NCBI RefSeq assembly: GCF_900143265.1
Contig: NZ_FRDJ01000004.1
Coordinates: 1 to 64,000, forward strand
DNA length: 64,000 bases
Direction of reading: 5' to 3'
DNA from: Fervidobacterium gondwanense DSM 13020
Lineage (GTDB): Bacteria > Thermotogota > Thermotogae > Thermotogales > Fervidobacteriaceae
In this document: positions 1-9,250 of the stretch, in pieces
Numbering within the stretch: the stretch's first letter is position 1
How the letters are laid out: each line of letters begins with the position of its first letter
Made by a program: the position numbers and the translations under genes
Notes under the pieces: model-generated
What the model was told of the DNA's origin: nothing
What the model saw: only the letters and a program-made list of their open reading frames with translations
The model's database searches: none

Positions 1-1
1 A

Positions 2-160
2 AAGACATACGATCCTGTATACAAAGAATATTATCGCAAAAAGTACGCAGAAGCAACAACACACAAACACATGAGAGCGCTAATATTAACTGCAAGGAAA
101 TTAGTAAATTTAGTGTATTATTTACTAAAGAACAACGTACCGTATGTACCGATGAAATAG
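2..160 (+). mobile_element. IS110-family transposase, C-terminal end (5' part outside window)
   Basis: An open frame enters from the window edge and ends at the TAG at 158-160, giving 52 residues. It has the look of the C-terminal helix bundle of IS110/IS116/IS902 transposases: a tyrosine-rich stretch (YKEYYRKKYAEA) followed by HMRALILTARKLVNLVYYLL and a final NNVPYVP. In that family this region closes the transposase-20 domain. The catalytic DEDD half would lie upstream of the window. The element end should lie shortly downstream, before or inside the next gene, whose N-terminus looks replaced. Family assignment is from pattern recognition on a short fragment. Confidence 0.7.
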
Positions 161-212
161 GTAAAAAGAACGAAATCAAGTATGTGAAGAATGAAAGTGA
201 AATATTAAGTTA

Positions 213-944
213 TTGAAAGTCAAAGTGTTGACTAGGTTTTTTATTTTTCTATTTTTTCTCCTCTTGACTTATTACCGGAAATCTTATTTGATTGGCAATG
301 AAAATGAGCTTTTGGGCGTCATCTTAGAACAGGAGCAGGCTATACCAATCCTCAGTATGGATGCACTGCTAAAAAAATATGAGCAGTACTTTGTTGAATT
401 CACTGAGAGTCATGAAAAGGAAGCAGTTGAAGAGATATCCGTCTTAGCCTTCAAGATCGCTGATTCACTTTTTGGGTTGGAATCAGATTACGTGGATTCA
501 ATCTCGAAACTTTCATCGATAACTCCTATTGACAATGCGCCAAGCGCTGTACTCGGAGTAATGAATTATAGGCAGGAGAACGTAATAGTTCTCGACCTGC
601 TTGAAAGCAACAAAGGATTAATCGAAGAACTGCAGGACGAAAAGTTCAAAGAAAACAAAAGAGTAATCATACTAAGAAACGGCGAGTTCAAGGTCGGAAT
701 CTTAGCAGACAAGCTCGAAGGCATATTTAAAACACAGCCAAGTTTAATCACTACATCGTCAATGATGCAGTCCGAAGAAAAGCTAATTAGAGGATTCATG
801 CAACTAAGAGGCTTTACCGTTCCTTTAATCAATCCGAAAAATGTCATCTCTTCAACTAACAGTTTCAAAGATTTAATTATAAAAGAGATAGAAAAACACA
901 GCTCTCAAGCTAAGAAGGAGAAAAGGTCGAAGAAAAGAGGGTGA
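213..944 (+). CDS. CheW-like chemotaxis coupling protein, N-terminally truncated
   Basis: The 243-residue frame opens with TTG. Residues from about 75 to 205 form a CheW domain: SVLAFKIADSLFGLE, then ITPIDNAPSAVLGVMNYR, VIVLDL and a closing GFMQLRGFTVPLINP. Residues about 29-55 (ENELLGVILEQEQAIPILSM) look like the last strands of a preceding CheW domain, so the ancestral protein probably had two. The first 25 or so residues are hydrophobic, basic and unlike CheW. They start 50 bases after the transposase stop, so they are probably read from insertion-sequence DNA. Coupling proteins link receptors to the CheA kinase. The gene ends 4 bases before cheB. It may be a decayed or N-terminally remodelled gene rather than a functional one. 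Confidence 0.65.
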   Translation: MKVKVLTRFFIFLFFLLLTYYRKSYLIGNENELLGVILEQEQAIPILSMDALLKKYEQYFVEFTESHEKEAVEEISVLAFKIADSLFGLESDYVDSISKLSSITPIDNAPSAVLGVMNYRQENVIVLDLLESNKGLIEELQDEKFKENKRVIILRNGEFKVGILADKLEGIFKTQPSLITTSSMMQSEEKLIRGFMQLRGFTVPLINPKNVISSTNSFKDLIIKEIEKHSSQAKKEKRSKKRG

Positions 945-948
945 TCCC

Positions 949-2088
949 TTGTACCGCAGTTCTTATAACGATGATAAAGAGCCCATAAAAGTTTTGGTAG
1001 TTGATGATTCACCACTAATGCAAAGGGCAATAAAAAGCTTGGTTGAATTAGATAAGAACATCAAAGTCATCGAAGTAGCGTCCAATGGAAGAGAGGCAAT
1101 AAGATTGGCGAGGATGTTGAAGCCAGACGTCATAACCTTAGATATAAATATGCCTGAGCTGGACGGCTTGTCAGTCTTGAAGGTGCTCATTCAAGAAGAG
1201 ATTGCACCCATAATAGTAGTCTCTATAATAACGCAAAAGGAAGCACCTGTAACGTATGAAGCACTCGAATATGGGGCATTTGATTATGTGCCCAAACCTA
1301 TTGACGAAAGTTGGAACGCACTTGAGTTTGGAAGAGAGCTGAGAGAGAAAATTATACTTGCTTACGTGCAAGCGAAGAAAAGTGCAATCTTGCACAAACT
1401 TGCAGAAGAAAGGTTTACACTCATGAAAAAAGAGGGCCGAAAAAAGCCATCTGAAAAGAAGGACATCTACCAAGTAATGGAAAGCCGGGTTGTTGATTTT
1501 TATGGTGTGGGAATAGGCATATCGACCGGCGGTCCTAAGAACATATACGACGTGCTCCCACCACTTCCTTCAAATTTGAATGCAGCGATATTCGTGGTTC
1601 AGCATATGCCTCCGTTCTTCACCAAGCAGTACGCTGAGCATTTGGACAACTATTGCCAGATGAAAGTGTTGCACGCAGAAGATGGTATGGTTGTGGCCCC
1701 AGGGAATGTTTACGTTGCACAAGGTGGCTTTCACCTCACACTTGAAAGAAATGAAGAAAAATTAGTGATCAGATTAGCGAGTGAGCCAAAACATACTTTC
1801 ATGCCGTCAGCAGATGTCACTTTATCAAGCATCGCAAAGGCATTTCGAGAGAAATCTATAGGAATAATAATGACTGGAATGGGAAATGATGGAGTGGAAG
1901 GACTGGCAGAAATAAAAAAGGCGGGAGGATTGTGTTTCGCCGAGTCGGAAGAAACAGCGATCGTATTCGGAATGCCAAAGGAAGCTGTAAAGGCAGGGGT
2001 CGTGGACAAGGTGCTACCATCTTACGCAATGCCTGAGGAAATAATTAAGACGGTCGGTACTGTAAAAGCAGAGAACTGTCAGGCATGA
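949..2088 (+). CDS. cheB: Chemotaxis protein-glutamate methylesterase CheB (copy 1)
   Basis: CheB removes methyl groups from (or deamidates) chemoreceptor glutamates. Residues 13-135 are a receiver domain with the acidic pair D19/D20, phospho-acceptor D65 in ITLDINMPELDG and the switch lysine in VPKPI. Residues about 185-370 are the methylesterase domain with the Ser of GISTGGPK, the His of QHMPPFFT and the Asp of MTGMGNDG as catalytic triad. Length (379 aa) is normal. The TTG start lies 4 bases after the CheW-like stop, with the Shine-Dalgarno sequence inside that gene's 3' end. A second cheB lies at 53.7-54.8 kb; no cheR, cheA or cheY is seen in the window. Confidence 0.93.
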   Translation: MYRSSYNDDKEPIKVLVVDDSPLMQRAIKSLVELDKNIKVIEVASNGREAIRLARMLKPDVITLDINMPELDGLSVLKVLIQEEIAPIIVVSIITQKEAPVTYEALEYGAFDYVPKPIDESWNALEFGRELREKIILAYVQAKKSAILHKLAEERFTLMKKEGRKKPSEKKDIYQVMESRVVDFYGVGIGISTGGPKNIYDVLPPLPSNLNAAIFVVQHMPPFFTKQYAEHLDNYCQMKVLHAEDGMVVAPGNVYVAQGGFHLTLERNEEKLVIRLASEPKHTFMPSADVTLSSIAKAFREKSIGIIMTGMGNDGVEGLAEIKKAGGLCFAESEETAIVFGMPKEAVKAGVVDKVLPSYAMPEEIIKTVGTVKAENCQA

Positions 2089-2154
2089 ATTTTTGCTTGA
2101 ATATAGATTGTTGCCCTATAAAACTTGGGATGCTTTTTTGCGAGGTGAGATTGG

Positions 2155-3231
2155 ATGGATGATGAAAAGAAATCAACAGTGTTGGTAATTGATGACGATG
2201 CGCTCGTGAGAAATTATATTTCATCGGTTCTTAAAAAATTTCACATCGCGGTTGAAACCGCTGAGAATGGTGAGGAAGGATACAACATATTTAAAGCCTC
2301 GCCAGAAAGCCACAAAATTGTAATAGTTGACCTAATGATGTCAGTCATGGGCGGGCTCGAATTCATAGAAAAAGTCAGAAAGAACTACATGCCACCGTAT
2401 CCATATATAATTGTTCTAACTTCAAAAGGTGAAGAGGATATCGTTGCTGAGTGCCTTGATTTGGGCGCTAACGATTTCTTAACTAAGCCCATAACTCCGA
2501 AACTGCTTGTTACTTACGTAAGGAAGGCTTTTAAGACTATCTCGATGATAGACCCTAACCTGCTTTTAGAAATCCCAACAAAATTGATGGAGTCGAAGGA
2601 TCTCTACACGGTACTGCACAGTGAGAACGTCAGGTTATACAGTTCTGTGCTTTCAAAGCTATTGCTACAAGAAACAGATTATGTAGATATAGATGAAGCT
2701 TATCGAAATTCACTTTATGACTTCACTTATGAAATAGAAGTTGGTGCATTACTGCACGATACTGGCAAAATCGCAATTCCCGATCTGATATGGATGAAAC
2801 CAGGAAGGTACAGCCCAGAAGAGCGAAAGATAATGGAAACACACACTACCAAAGGTGCATTAGCTATGACGAATTTAATAAATCGGTATCCAACGAGCAC
2901 CATTATCAAGACCTGCTACGAAATTGTCAGGTGGCACCACGAGCGATGGGACGGAAAAGGTTATCCTGACGGTTTGAAGGGCAAAGAAATCCCAATATCC
3001 GCAAGAATAGTAGCGATAGCAGATGTTTTCGATGCACTCACGACCAGGAGGATTTACAGAAATGAATATTCTCCAGAACAGGCTCTGGAAATAATGATTA
3101 ATGAGGAAGATGGGCATTTTGATCCTGAAATTTTTAAAATATTCCTCCAGCACGATAAGCTCTTCACAGCACTTGCCAAATCTCGCATGACAGCACAGAT
3201 ACTTGAAATTCAAAAACTTAGCAAACTGTAG
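2155..3231 (+). CDS. Response regulator with HD-GYP phosphodiesterase domain
   Basis: Residues 8-130 form a receiver domain (D13-D15 acidic cluster, phospho-acceptor D59 in IVDLMM, lysine in LTKPI). Residues about 190-340 form an HD-GYP domain with HD in LLHDTGKI, HH in RWHHERWDGKGYPDG and ADVFDALT. HD-GYP domains usually hydrolyse cyclic di-GMP, so the protein should lower c-di-GMP when its receiver is phosphorylated. The ATG is preceded by GAGGTGAGA. It sits between cheB and a FapA-like gene on the same strand, which suggests a role in motility signalling. The opposing activity, a GGDEF cyclase, lies at 49.5-51.1 kb. The cognate kinase is not in the window. Confidence 0.9.
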   Translation: MDDEKKSTVLVIDDDALVRNYISSVLKKFHIAVETAENGEEGYNIFKASPESHKIVIVDLMMSVMGGLEFIEKVRKNYMPPYPYIIVLTSKGEEDIVAECLDLGANDFLTKPITPKLLVTYVRKAFKTISMIDPNLLLEIPTKLMESKDLYTVLHSENVRLYSSVLSKLLLQETDYVDIDEAYRNSLYDFTYEIEVGALLHDTGKIAIPDLIWMKPGRYSPEERKIMETHTTKGALAMTNLINRYPTSTIIKTCYEIVRWHHERWDGKGYPDGLKGKEIPISARIVAIADVFDALTTRRIYRNEYSPEQALEIMINEEDGHFDPEIFKIFLQHDKLFTALAKSRMTAQILEIQKLSKL

Positions 3232-3263
3232 CAGCGCATTCCTCCTCTGAAGAGGTGAGCCAT

Positions 3264-4891
3264 ATGGACATCATTAAGGCTAAAGAAATAACCGAGGTCT
3301 TTGATGAAATAGAGAAAAGATACGGGCAAACTTGGTACGAAATTGTCGCTGTGGAGATACAGACAGACGAACATGGCGAAATTAAAGCTGTTGCTAAACC
3401 TCTGCATGGAAAATTCCACCCTCAAACTGCGCATAGAGATGTTGAACGTGTGAAAGTCAAGGAGACTGTTCAGGATTTACTGAATGTTGAAACCCTTTCA
3501 GCACTTGAGGATAAAGTAAAAGAGTACGAGAATTTCAAAGTAAATGTGACTATATCTGATGATGAAATGAAGGCGTTTGTCACAATCATCCCTGGGATAA
3601 TCAACGAAATGCCAACAAAAGATGAATTGGCTGAAGCATTATTTAACGCAGGGGTTGTTTTTGGCATAAAGCAGGACGTTTTGGAGAGGATAGTAAACGA
3701 AAAGATGACATACCAACCCATATTGGTTGCGGAAGGTAAAGAACCTCAACCGCCGGAAGATGCAAAGATTGATTATAAATTTAAGTTCTTAACTGGAGAT
3801 CTGATAGAGCCCGGCGAGGAAATACCTTACTGCCTTTCAGGTCAAATTCTTGCAGAAAAGATTCCTGCAATACCTGGTACACCTGGTCATACCGTGACAG
3901 GAAAAGAGCTGCCAGCAAGGCAAGGAAAAGATTTTGATTTACGAGCGTTTTCAGGGCAGAACACAAAAATTGAGGGTGATAAGATTGTCGCAACGGTAAG
4001 TGGTCAGCCTTATATAGATGAGCAAGGTAGAGTATGCGTTAAAGAAGTTTTGGTATTAAGTGAAAAAGAAATATCATCCCAAAAATCATTCGACTTTCCA
4101 GGAAGTATAATGGTTAATTGTGGGTTGGATGGGAACTACAGAATAAATTCTGGCAAGGACGTCTTTATAAAAGGCATTGTTTCAGGACACGTAGAGATTA
4201 ATGCTTCGGGGAATGTTTATATCAACGGTGGATTTTTCGGGCGTTCGAAAGGTAAGATACTGGCTGCAGGAGATGTTTCTGCTCAATTCTTCTCAGAATG
4301 CGTTGTTATTTCAAGAAGAAGCGTCTATTCAAATGATTACATAATGAATTCTGAAGTAATTGCCGGAAAAGCTGTGGTTGTTCGCGGAAAGGGAACAATA
4401 ATAGGTGGAAAGGTAAAAGCGGTTGAATTGATAGAGGTTAGAGAAGCGGGTAATGTATCCGAGGTATCCACTGTTCTTGAGGTTGGTATAGACTTTGACT
4501 ACGAGAAAAATAAAACTGAATTGACGCATAGGATAAGGATTCTTATTGACGAAATTAATGAGTTAGGCATATTGTGCCACAAGCTTCGTGAGATTTATAA
4601 AAGCGTTCCAGCAAAAGAGCAAGAAAAGGTGAAAAGTGCAATAATTAGAGCTGAACTCCAAAGAAAAGAGCTGATTGCAAAACTTAACACGGTAAGAGGC
4701 GAAATCTCAAAATTAAAGTTTGTAGCTAATCAAGAAGCTTTAAGCAAGAGTCCTCGCATAGTTATAAGAGAAAGTTGCATCCAGGAGTTACGCTAACTAT
4801 TCTGGGTGAATCTTATAAAGTACTGTACGAATTAGGTCCAAGGGCACTGAATTTGCAAGCAATAAAAGAATTGAAATCAAGAAGATGTTAG
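3264..4891 (+). CDS. FapA/DUF342 family protein, with a frameshift near its 3' end
   Basis: DUF342 proteins (flagellar assembly protein A family) have a beta-helical central domain. Here the conserved core spans residues about 165-400 (IPAIPGTPGHTVTGKELP, repeated GNVYINGGFF-like and GDVSAQFF-like turns) and is followed by a coiled coil at about 415-490. ATG 3264 is preferred over GTG 3255 because AGAGGTGAG ends 4 bases before it. The zero frame ends at 4794-4796, just after VVIRE-like VIRES. One extra A at the AAA run 4771-4773 restores a frame reading KLHPGVTLTILGESYKVLYE and ending at TAG 4889-4891. That is the usual closing module of this family, and the repaired product is 542 aa. The interruption could be a sequencing indel, a real mutation or programmed slippage. 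Confidence 0.85.
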
Positions 4892-4915
4892 TCTCGTAAG
4901 AATTTAGAAAATCAA

Positions 4916-4934
4916 AACCCCCATAAAGGGGGTT
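4916..4934. terminator. Rho-independent terminator, probably bidirectional
   Basis: A 7-bp stem AACCCCC/GGGGGTT around the loop ATAAA lies between the convergent FapA-like gene (+) and gyrB (-). T-rich sequence follows on the plus side (TTCTTGTTT) and A-rich sequence precedes it, which gives T-rich RNA on the minus side as well. Confidence 0.75.
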
Positions 4935-4973
4935 CTTGTTTCGAATAATGGATTTAATGAATTACTAAAAATG

Positions 4974-6908
4974 TCAAACATCCAAATCCACTAAGCTCAG
5001 CTGTTTCGCATGTCTCATTATGTATCCTTTGCGTTCTTCCGTGTCTTTTCCCATGAGAATTTCAAACAGGTTGTCCGCCTCTTCCGCATCCTCTATGCTT
5101 ATCTTTATTATCTTTCTCGTCTGCGGGTTCATCGTTGTCTCCCAGAGCTGTTCTGGGTTCATCTCACCAAGACCTTTATAACGCTGTATTTCGTATTTTC
5201 TACCATTGACATTAGCCAATTTTTCCTTGAGTTCCTCATCAGAGTAGAGGTATACGGGCTTTTCACCACTGACTGTGAATTTGTAAAGTGGTGGCATGGC
5301 AACGTATATTCTGCCATCTTCAAGAAGTGGCCTCATGTACCTGTAAAAGAGCGCTAATAACAACGTTCTGATGTGCGCACCGTCGACGTCAGCATCGGTC
5401 ATGATGACTATCTTTCCGTACCTGAGCTTCGATGGGTCAAAATTGTCTCCCGTTCCTGAACCAATTGCGGTGATTATATCTCTTATTTGTTCATTTTTGA
5501 GAAGCTTCAATTCATTGCTCTTTTCAACGTTCAGTATCTTTCCTCTCAATGGCAATATTGCTTGGAAATTCCTGTCCCTTGCCTGTTTGGCGCTTCCACC
5601 TGCTGAATCTCCTTCGACGATGAAGAGTTCTGATTCTTCAAAGTTCTTCGTGATGCAGTCTGCCAGTTTTCCAGGGAGCGTCGAGTTCCCAAGACTGCTC
5701 TTTCTTTTTACCGCTTCCCTTGCTCTTTTGGCAGCTTCCCTTGCCTCTCTTGTCTGCTGGGCTTTTTGGATTATTATCTTCAAAACGGATTCGTTAACTT
5801 CAAAATAGTCTGTAAGTCTGTCGCGCACAACTTTGGCAACCGCTTCTTGCACTTCTTCGTTTCCGAGCTTTGATTTTGTTTGTCCTTCGAATTGAGGCGT
5901 TCCCATCATCAGTACGTTGACAACAGCGGTCATGCCTTCCCTGAGGTCTTCGCCTCTGAACGGCTCGCCTTTTATCATGTTTTTCTTCTTGCCAAGGTCG
6001 TTCACAACTCTTGTGAAAGCAGTCTTAAAGCCCGTAACGTGCGTACCGCCATCAACCGTTTTTATGTTGTTTACAAACGAGATTATCTCTTCAGCATCGT
6101 TGTCAGTGTACTGAAACGCAATCTGAACTTGCACATCTTGAGAAGTGCCTTCAATTAAGACTGTTTCGTGAAGTGTCTTTTCACCCTTGTTTAAGTACGC
6201 CACAAATTCTTTTAAACCACCGGCATAGTGGAGCGTTCTTTGTATGTTTTCACGTTCGTCCACAAATTCTATCGTTATGTTAGGATTCAAAAATGCCAAG
6301 TCTCTAAGCCTTGTGAGTATTGTGTCTGAATCGAATTCTACCGTTGTGAATATCATCTTGTCTGGTTTGAATCTAACTATCGTTCCTCGCTTGTCGGTCG
6401 TGCCTACAAGTTCTACCTCTGTTGTTTTGTTTCCTCGCGCGTAGCGTTGCCTATATATTTTACCGTCTCTGTGCACTTCTACTTCCATCCATTCAGAGAG
6501 CGCGTTAACAACCGATGCGCCAACACCGTGCAATCCACCGCTGACTTTGTAGCTGTCTTTAGAAAATTTACCTCCAGCATGGAGTGTTGTCATAACTACT
6601 TCGAGCGCGCTTGTACCTGTTTCTGGGTGAACATCAACAGGGATACCTCTTCCGTTGTCCTCAACTTCAACAGAACCATTGCTCTTTATTACAACCCTTA
6701 TTTTGTCACAAAATCCTTGTATCGCTTCGTCTATACTGTTATCAACTATTTCATACACCAAGTGATGTAACCCGTTTTTACCGGTTGAACCTATGTACAT
6801 TCCTGGTCTTTCGCGAACCGGTTCAAGCCCTTTGAGCACTTTTATGTTTTGTGCATTGTATTGATTGGTGGTAACCATACTCTGTTCACGACTTTCAAAA
6901 TTGTCCAT
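4974..6908 (-). CDS. gyrB: DNA gyrase subunit B
   Basis: ATPase subunit of the type IIA topoisomerase that introduces negative supercoils; GyrA is not in the window. The order is GHKL ATPase (residues about 40-180, with VYEIVDNSIDEA and GGLHGVGASVVNALS), transducer domain, Toprim domain (EGDSAGGSAKQARDR and DADVDGAHI) and the C-terminal tail with KGLGEMNPEQLW. The 644-aa length is typical of short bacterial GyrB without the proteobacterial insert. The ATG follows GGAGGTGTAAGTA. It is the last gene of a long minus-strand operon, 26 bases after the DUF721 gene, and ends at the shared terminator. Confidence 0.97.
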   Translation of the reverse strand: MDNFESREQSMVTTNQYNAQNIKVLKGLEPVRERPGMYIGSTGKNGLHHLVYEIVDNSIDEAIQGFCDKIRVVIKSNGSVEVEDNGRGIPVDVHPETGTSALEVVMTTLHAGGKFSKDSYKVSGGLHGVGASVVNALSEWMEVEVHRDGKIYRQRYARGNKTTEVELVGTTDKRGTIVRFKPDKMIFTTVEFDSDTILTRLRDLAFLNPNITIEFVDERENIQRTLHYAGGLKEFVAYLNKGEKTLHETVLIEGTSQDVQVQIAFQYTDNDAEEIISFVNNIKTVDGGTHVTGFKTAFTRVVNDLGKKKNMIKGEPFRGEDLREGMTAVVNVLMMGTPQFEGQTKSKLGNEEVQEAVAKVVRDRLTDYFEVNESVLKIIIQKAQQTREAREAAKRAREAVKRKSSLGNSTLPGKLADCITKNFEESELFIVEGDSAGGSAKQARDRNFQAILPLRGKILNVEKSNELKLLKNEQIRDIITAIGSGTGDNFDPSKLRYGKIVIMTDADVDGAHIRTLLLALFYRYMRPLLEDGRIYVAMPPLYKFTVSGEKPVYLYSDEELKEKLANVNGRKYEIQRYKGLGEMNPEQLWETTMNPQTRKIIKISIEDAEEADNLFEILMGKDTEERKGYIMRHAKQLSLVDLDV

Positions 6909-6934
6909 TACTTACACCTCCGCACACGGTTTGC

Positions 6935-7225
6935 TTATTTTTTTCTCTCTGTCTGAATTTTTACGTCACTGATTGGAAATTTTATATGCTCTTCTAATCT
7001 TTTCTTTATCTGCCTCTTCATCTTCTTCAGTTCATTGGTCCATATATTGTCATCACATTCTATTGTTATCGTTCCATCTTCAAAAGATGAGAATCTGCAG
7101 TGTTTAGATATATTTGCGCCAAGTATCTTTTCACTCATCTCTTCCAATTGTGATAAGATGTATATCTTTTTGAAAAAGGCATCTTTAAGTGCTAATTCGG
7201 AGAAGATTTTCCTCAGAGTAAGCAT
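6935..7225 (-). CDS. DUF721 (DciA-like) protein
   Basis: A 96-residue protein with the DUF721 pattern: an N-terminal helical part and a C-terminal KH-like part with DGTITIECDDNIWTNELKKMK. Relatives include DciA, which helps load the replicative helicase in many bacteria. The family often lies beside gyrB or recF/dnaN, and here it directly precedes gyrB, which supports a link to DNA replication. Its ATG lies inside the last codons of the upstream aminotransferase gene (13-base overlap), so translation is probably coupled. Activity as a helicase loader is inferred from the family only. Confidence 0.75.
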   Translation of the reverse strand: MLTLRKIFSELALKDAFFKKIYILSQLEEMSEKILGANISKHCRFSSFEDGTITIECDDNIWTNELKKMKRQIKKRLEEHIKFPISDVKIQTERKK

Positions 7226-7974
7226 TTGATATACTCCTCGAACCCGGTCGAAAGTTCTTTACCTAATTCTGTTTCAAGTTTTCTTTTACCTATCTCGTCC
7301 ACTGGGACAATTCCTCTACTTGTATGCGTTAAGAATAATTCATCGGCGTAAAATAGCTCGTAAGGTTCAACTATTCTCTCTTCTACATTGAAACCTTTTT
7401 CTCTCAAAAAATTCAAAACGTGCATTCTCGTAATTCCATCTAATATGCCTGAGTCAAGCGATGGTGTTACGATTTTATTCTTGAAGATGAGGAAGACGTT
7501 GCTGAAAGTCCCTTCGCAAACTTGTCCTTTGGTTCCGAGCATTATGACGTCGTAGTTGTCACCTTTTGTCAATCTTGCAAGGTATATGTCAGGCCTGCCG
7601 AGCGATTTCAAGTCCGGTGGCATACTCATTGGATCTGCTCGTCTAACGATTGTGAAATCAATTTTCACATGCGAAATAAAATAATTTTCCGTAGACTCAC
7701 GGAAGACATAGCTGAGCAGATTACCATCGTATACGTAGACTATTCTAATTCTCTCAGACAAGTTCCCATAAATAAGTTCTTCAAATTCAGTCAGTTTAGG
7801 AGGTTCTATTTTAAGGTAAGAAAGTGATTTACACAATCTGTTATAATGTTCCTTCAAAGCAAATGGTTTGTTATTGTACGTTCGAATGGTCTCGTAAACT
7901 GCTATCCCTTTTGTAAGGGCTTCAACAATGTCAGTCGTTTGATACTTGCTTTTGAACAACCTTCGACACCACAC
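7213..7974 (-). CDS. Class IV aminotransferase (PLP fold-type IV; ilvE/dat/pabC-like)
   Basis: A PLP enzyme of the branched-chain / D-amino acid aminotransferase and aminodeoxychorismate lyase family. Recognisable parts are YETIRTYNNKPFALKEHYNRL split around residue 30, the lysine-region KGDNYDVIMLGTKGQVCEGTFSN (the E of CEGTFSN and neighbours bind PLP) and LFLTHTSRGIVPV near the end. The substrate cannot be told from sequence alone. The GTG start overlaps the end of mtaB by 44 bases; a TTG at 7959 is an alternative. The N-terminus is short compared with typical members (253 aa against about 280), so the first strand is abbreviated. Confidence 0.8.
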   Translation of the reverse strand: MWCRRLFKSKYQTTDIVEALTKGIAVYETIRTYNNKPFALKEHYNRLCKSLSYLKIEPPKLTEFEELIYGNLSERIRIVYVYDGNLLSYVFRESTENYFISHVKIDFTIVRRADPMSMPPDLKSLGRPDIYLARLTKGDNYDVIMLGTKGQVCEGTFSNVFLIFKNKIVTPSLDSGILDGITRMHVLNFLREKGFNVEERIVEPYELFYADELFLTHTSRGIVPVDEIGKRKLETELGKELSTGFEEYIKCLL

Positions 7975-9250
7975 CTTCCTGCGTCACGGAGCAAATTACG
8001 ACCTTTGAAAATTCACCTATACTCCCGCCGTTGCTTTCATGCGGTATGTAATATTCGTCGTAACCGTAATAGATTCCGTTTTGAATACCTTCAACAAGAA
8101 TAACGGCATTCTTTCCTACCAATTTCTTCTTATATTCATTTGCAACATTTTCAGAATGTTTAATCAAGATTTCTGCTCTTTCTTTCTTTATGTTTCCGGG
8201 AATTTGGTTTTCTAATCTTGAGGCTGGGGTATTGGGTCTCTGCGAATACCTGAACGTGTGAACTTTACTGAACTTGACTTTTTCAACAACTTCGAGTGTT
8301 TCAGCAAACTCTTTTTCCGTTTCGCCAGGAAATCCAACCATTATATCTGTCGTTATAGAAAAGAGCGGATCAAAAGCTCTAAGCTTATTGACTTTTTCCA
8401 CAAATTGCTCGGCAGTGTAACCTCTGCCCATTCTTCTCAAAACAGTTGAGCTACCGCTCTGAATTGGAATATGGAGGTGATTGCAAATTCGCTCTTCTGA
8501 TTTAATAACATCTATCAGCTCATCTGTTATATCTTCGGGATTTATCGAGCTCAATCTTATTCTGAACTCTCCGTCTATTTTCGAAAGATTTCTTAGGAGC
8601 TCTGCAAGGTTTGTTCCCAAGTCTTTTCCGTACTTTCCAAGGTTCAGACCGGTTATGACGATTTCCCTGTGTTTTTTATTAACTAACTTCTGAACTTCTT
8701 TTACAACAACCTCTATCGGTTTGCTCCTTGTTTTTGTACCTCGCAAACTTCTAATCACACAGTATGTACAACTGTTATCACAACCATCTTCGACCTTTAT
8801 AAACGCTCTTGATCTCTCTGTCACTGAGTTTTCGACAATTTCGAATGAAATGTCGTCTTCTTCCCAGTAACCGATGTTGAAATACGTACCTGTATCGCTC
8901 AAATACTTGAGTATCTGCTTCTTCTCAGAATTTCCAAGTACGAGGTCAACGCCTAAAATTTTGTACTCTTCCTCAACTCTCGGGATTTGCACGTAGCAAC
9001 CGCTGAGTATTATCTTCGAATCCGGATTCATTTTTCTCAAATGCCTAACAGTCTGTCTGACCTTTCTTTCCGCTTCTGCTGTTACAGCACAGCTATTTAG
9101 TATGTAAACGTCTGCGCCTTGATCCTCGCCTGAATAAACGATGTGTCCAGCGTTTTCAAGCATTTCGATGATCATTTCACTTTCGTACTGATTCAGTTTG
9201 CAACCTTGAGTTATAACGGAAATTCTGAGTGCTTTATCTATACGATTCAT
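7931..9250 (-). CDS. mtaB: tRNA N6-threonylcarbamoyladenosine (t6A37) methylthiotransferase MtaB
   Basis: Radical SAM methylthiotransferase that adds the 2-methylthio group to t6A37 in ANN-decoding tRNAs. The N-terminal UPF0004 domain carries the three cysteines of the auxiliary cluster (QGCKLNQ, NSCAVTAEAE, LSGCYVQ). The radical SAM core has CDNSCTYC, and HLHIPIQSGSSTVLRRMGR is the hallmark of the family. A C-terminal TRAM-like segment follows. GCKLNQ places it in the MtaB rather than the MiaB group. It overlaps the CBS gene upstream by 4 bases and the aminotransferase downstream by 44. Confidence 0.92.
   Translation of the reverse strand: MNRIDKALRISVITQGCKLNQYESEMIIEMLENAGHIVYSGEDQGADVYILNSCAVTAEAERKVRQTVRHLRKMNPDSKIILSGCYVQIPRVEEEYKILGVDLVLGNSEKKQILKYLSDTGTYFNIGYWEEDDISFEIVENSVTERSRAFIKVEDGCDNSCTYCVIRSLRGTKTRSKPIEVVVKEVQKLVNKKHREIVITGLNLGKYGKDLGTNLAELLRNLSKIDGEFRIRLSSINPEDITDELIDVIKSEERICNHLHIPIQSGSSTVLRRMGRGYTAEQFVEKVNKLRAFDPLFSITTDIMVGFPGETEKEFAETLEVVEKVKFSKVHTFRYSQRPNTPASRLENQIPGNIKKERAEILIKHSENVANEYKKKLVGKNAVILVEGIQNGIYYGYDEYYIPHESNGGSIGEFSKVVICSVTQEGVVSKVVQKQVSND

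Noticed and set aside
5010-6835. Several plus-strand open frames opposite gyrB
   Set aside because: They have no ribosome-binding sites or recognisable domains and mirror the codons of gyrB; treated as shadows.
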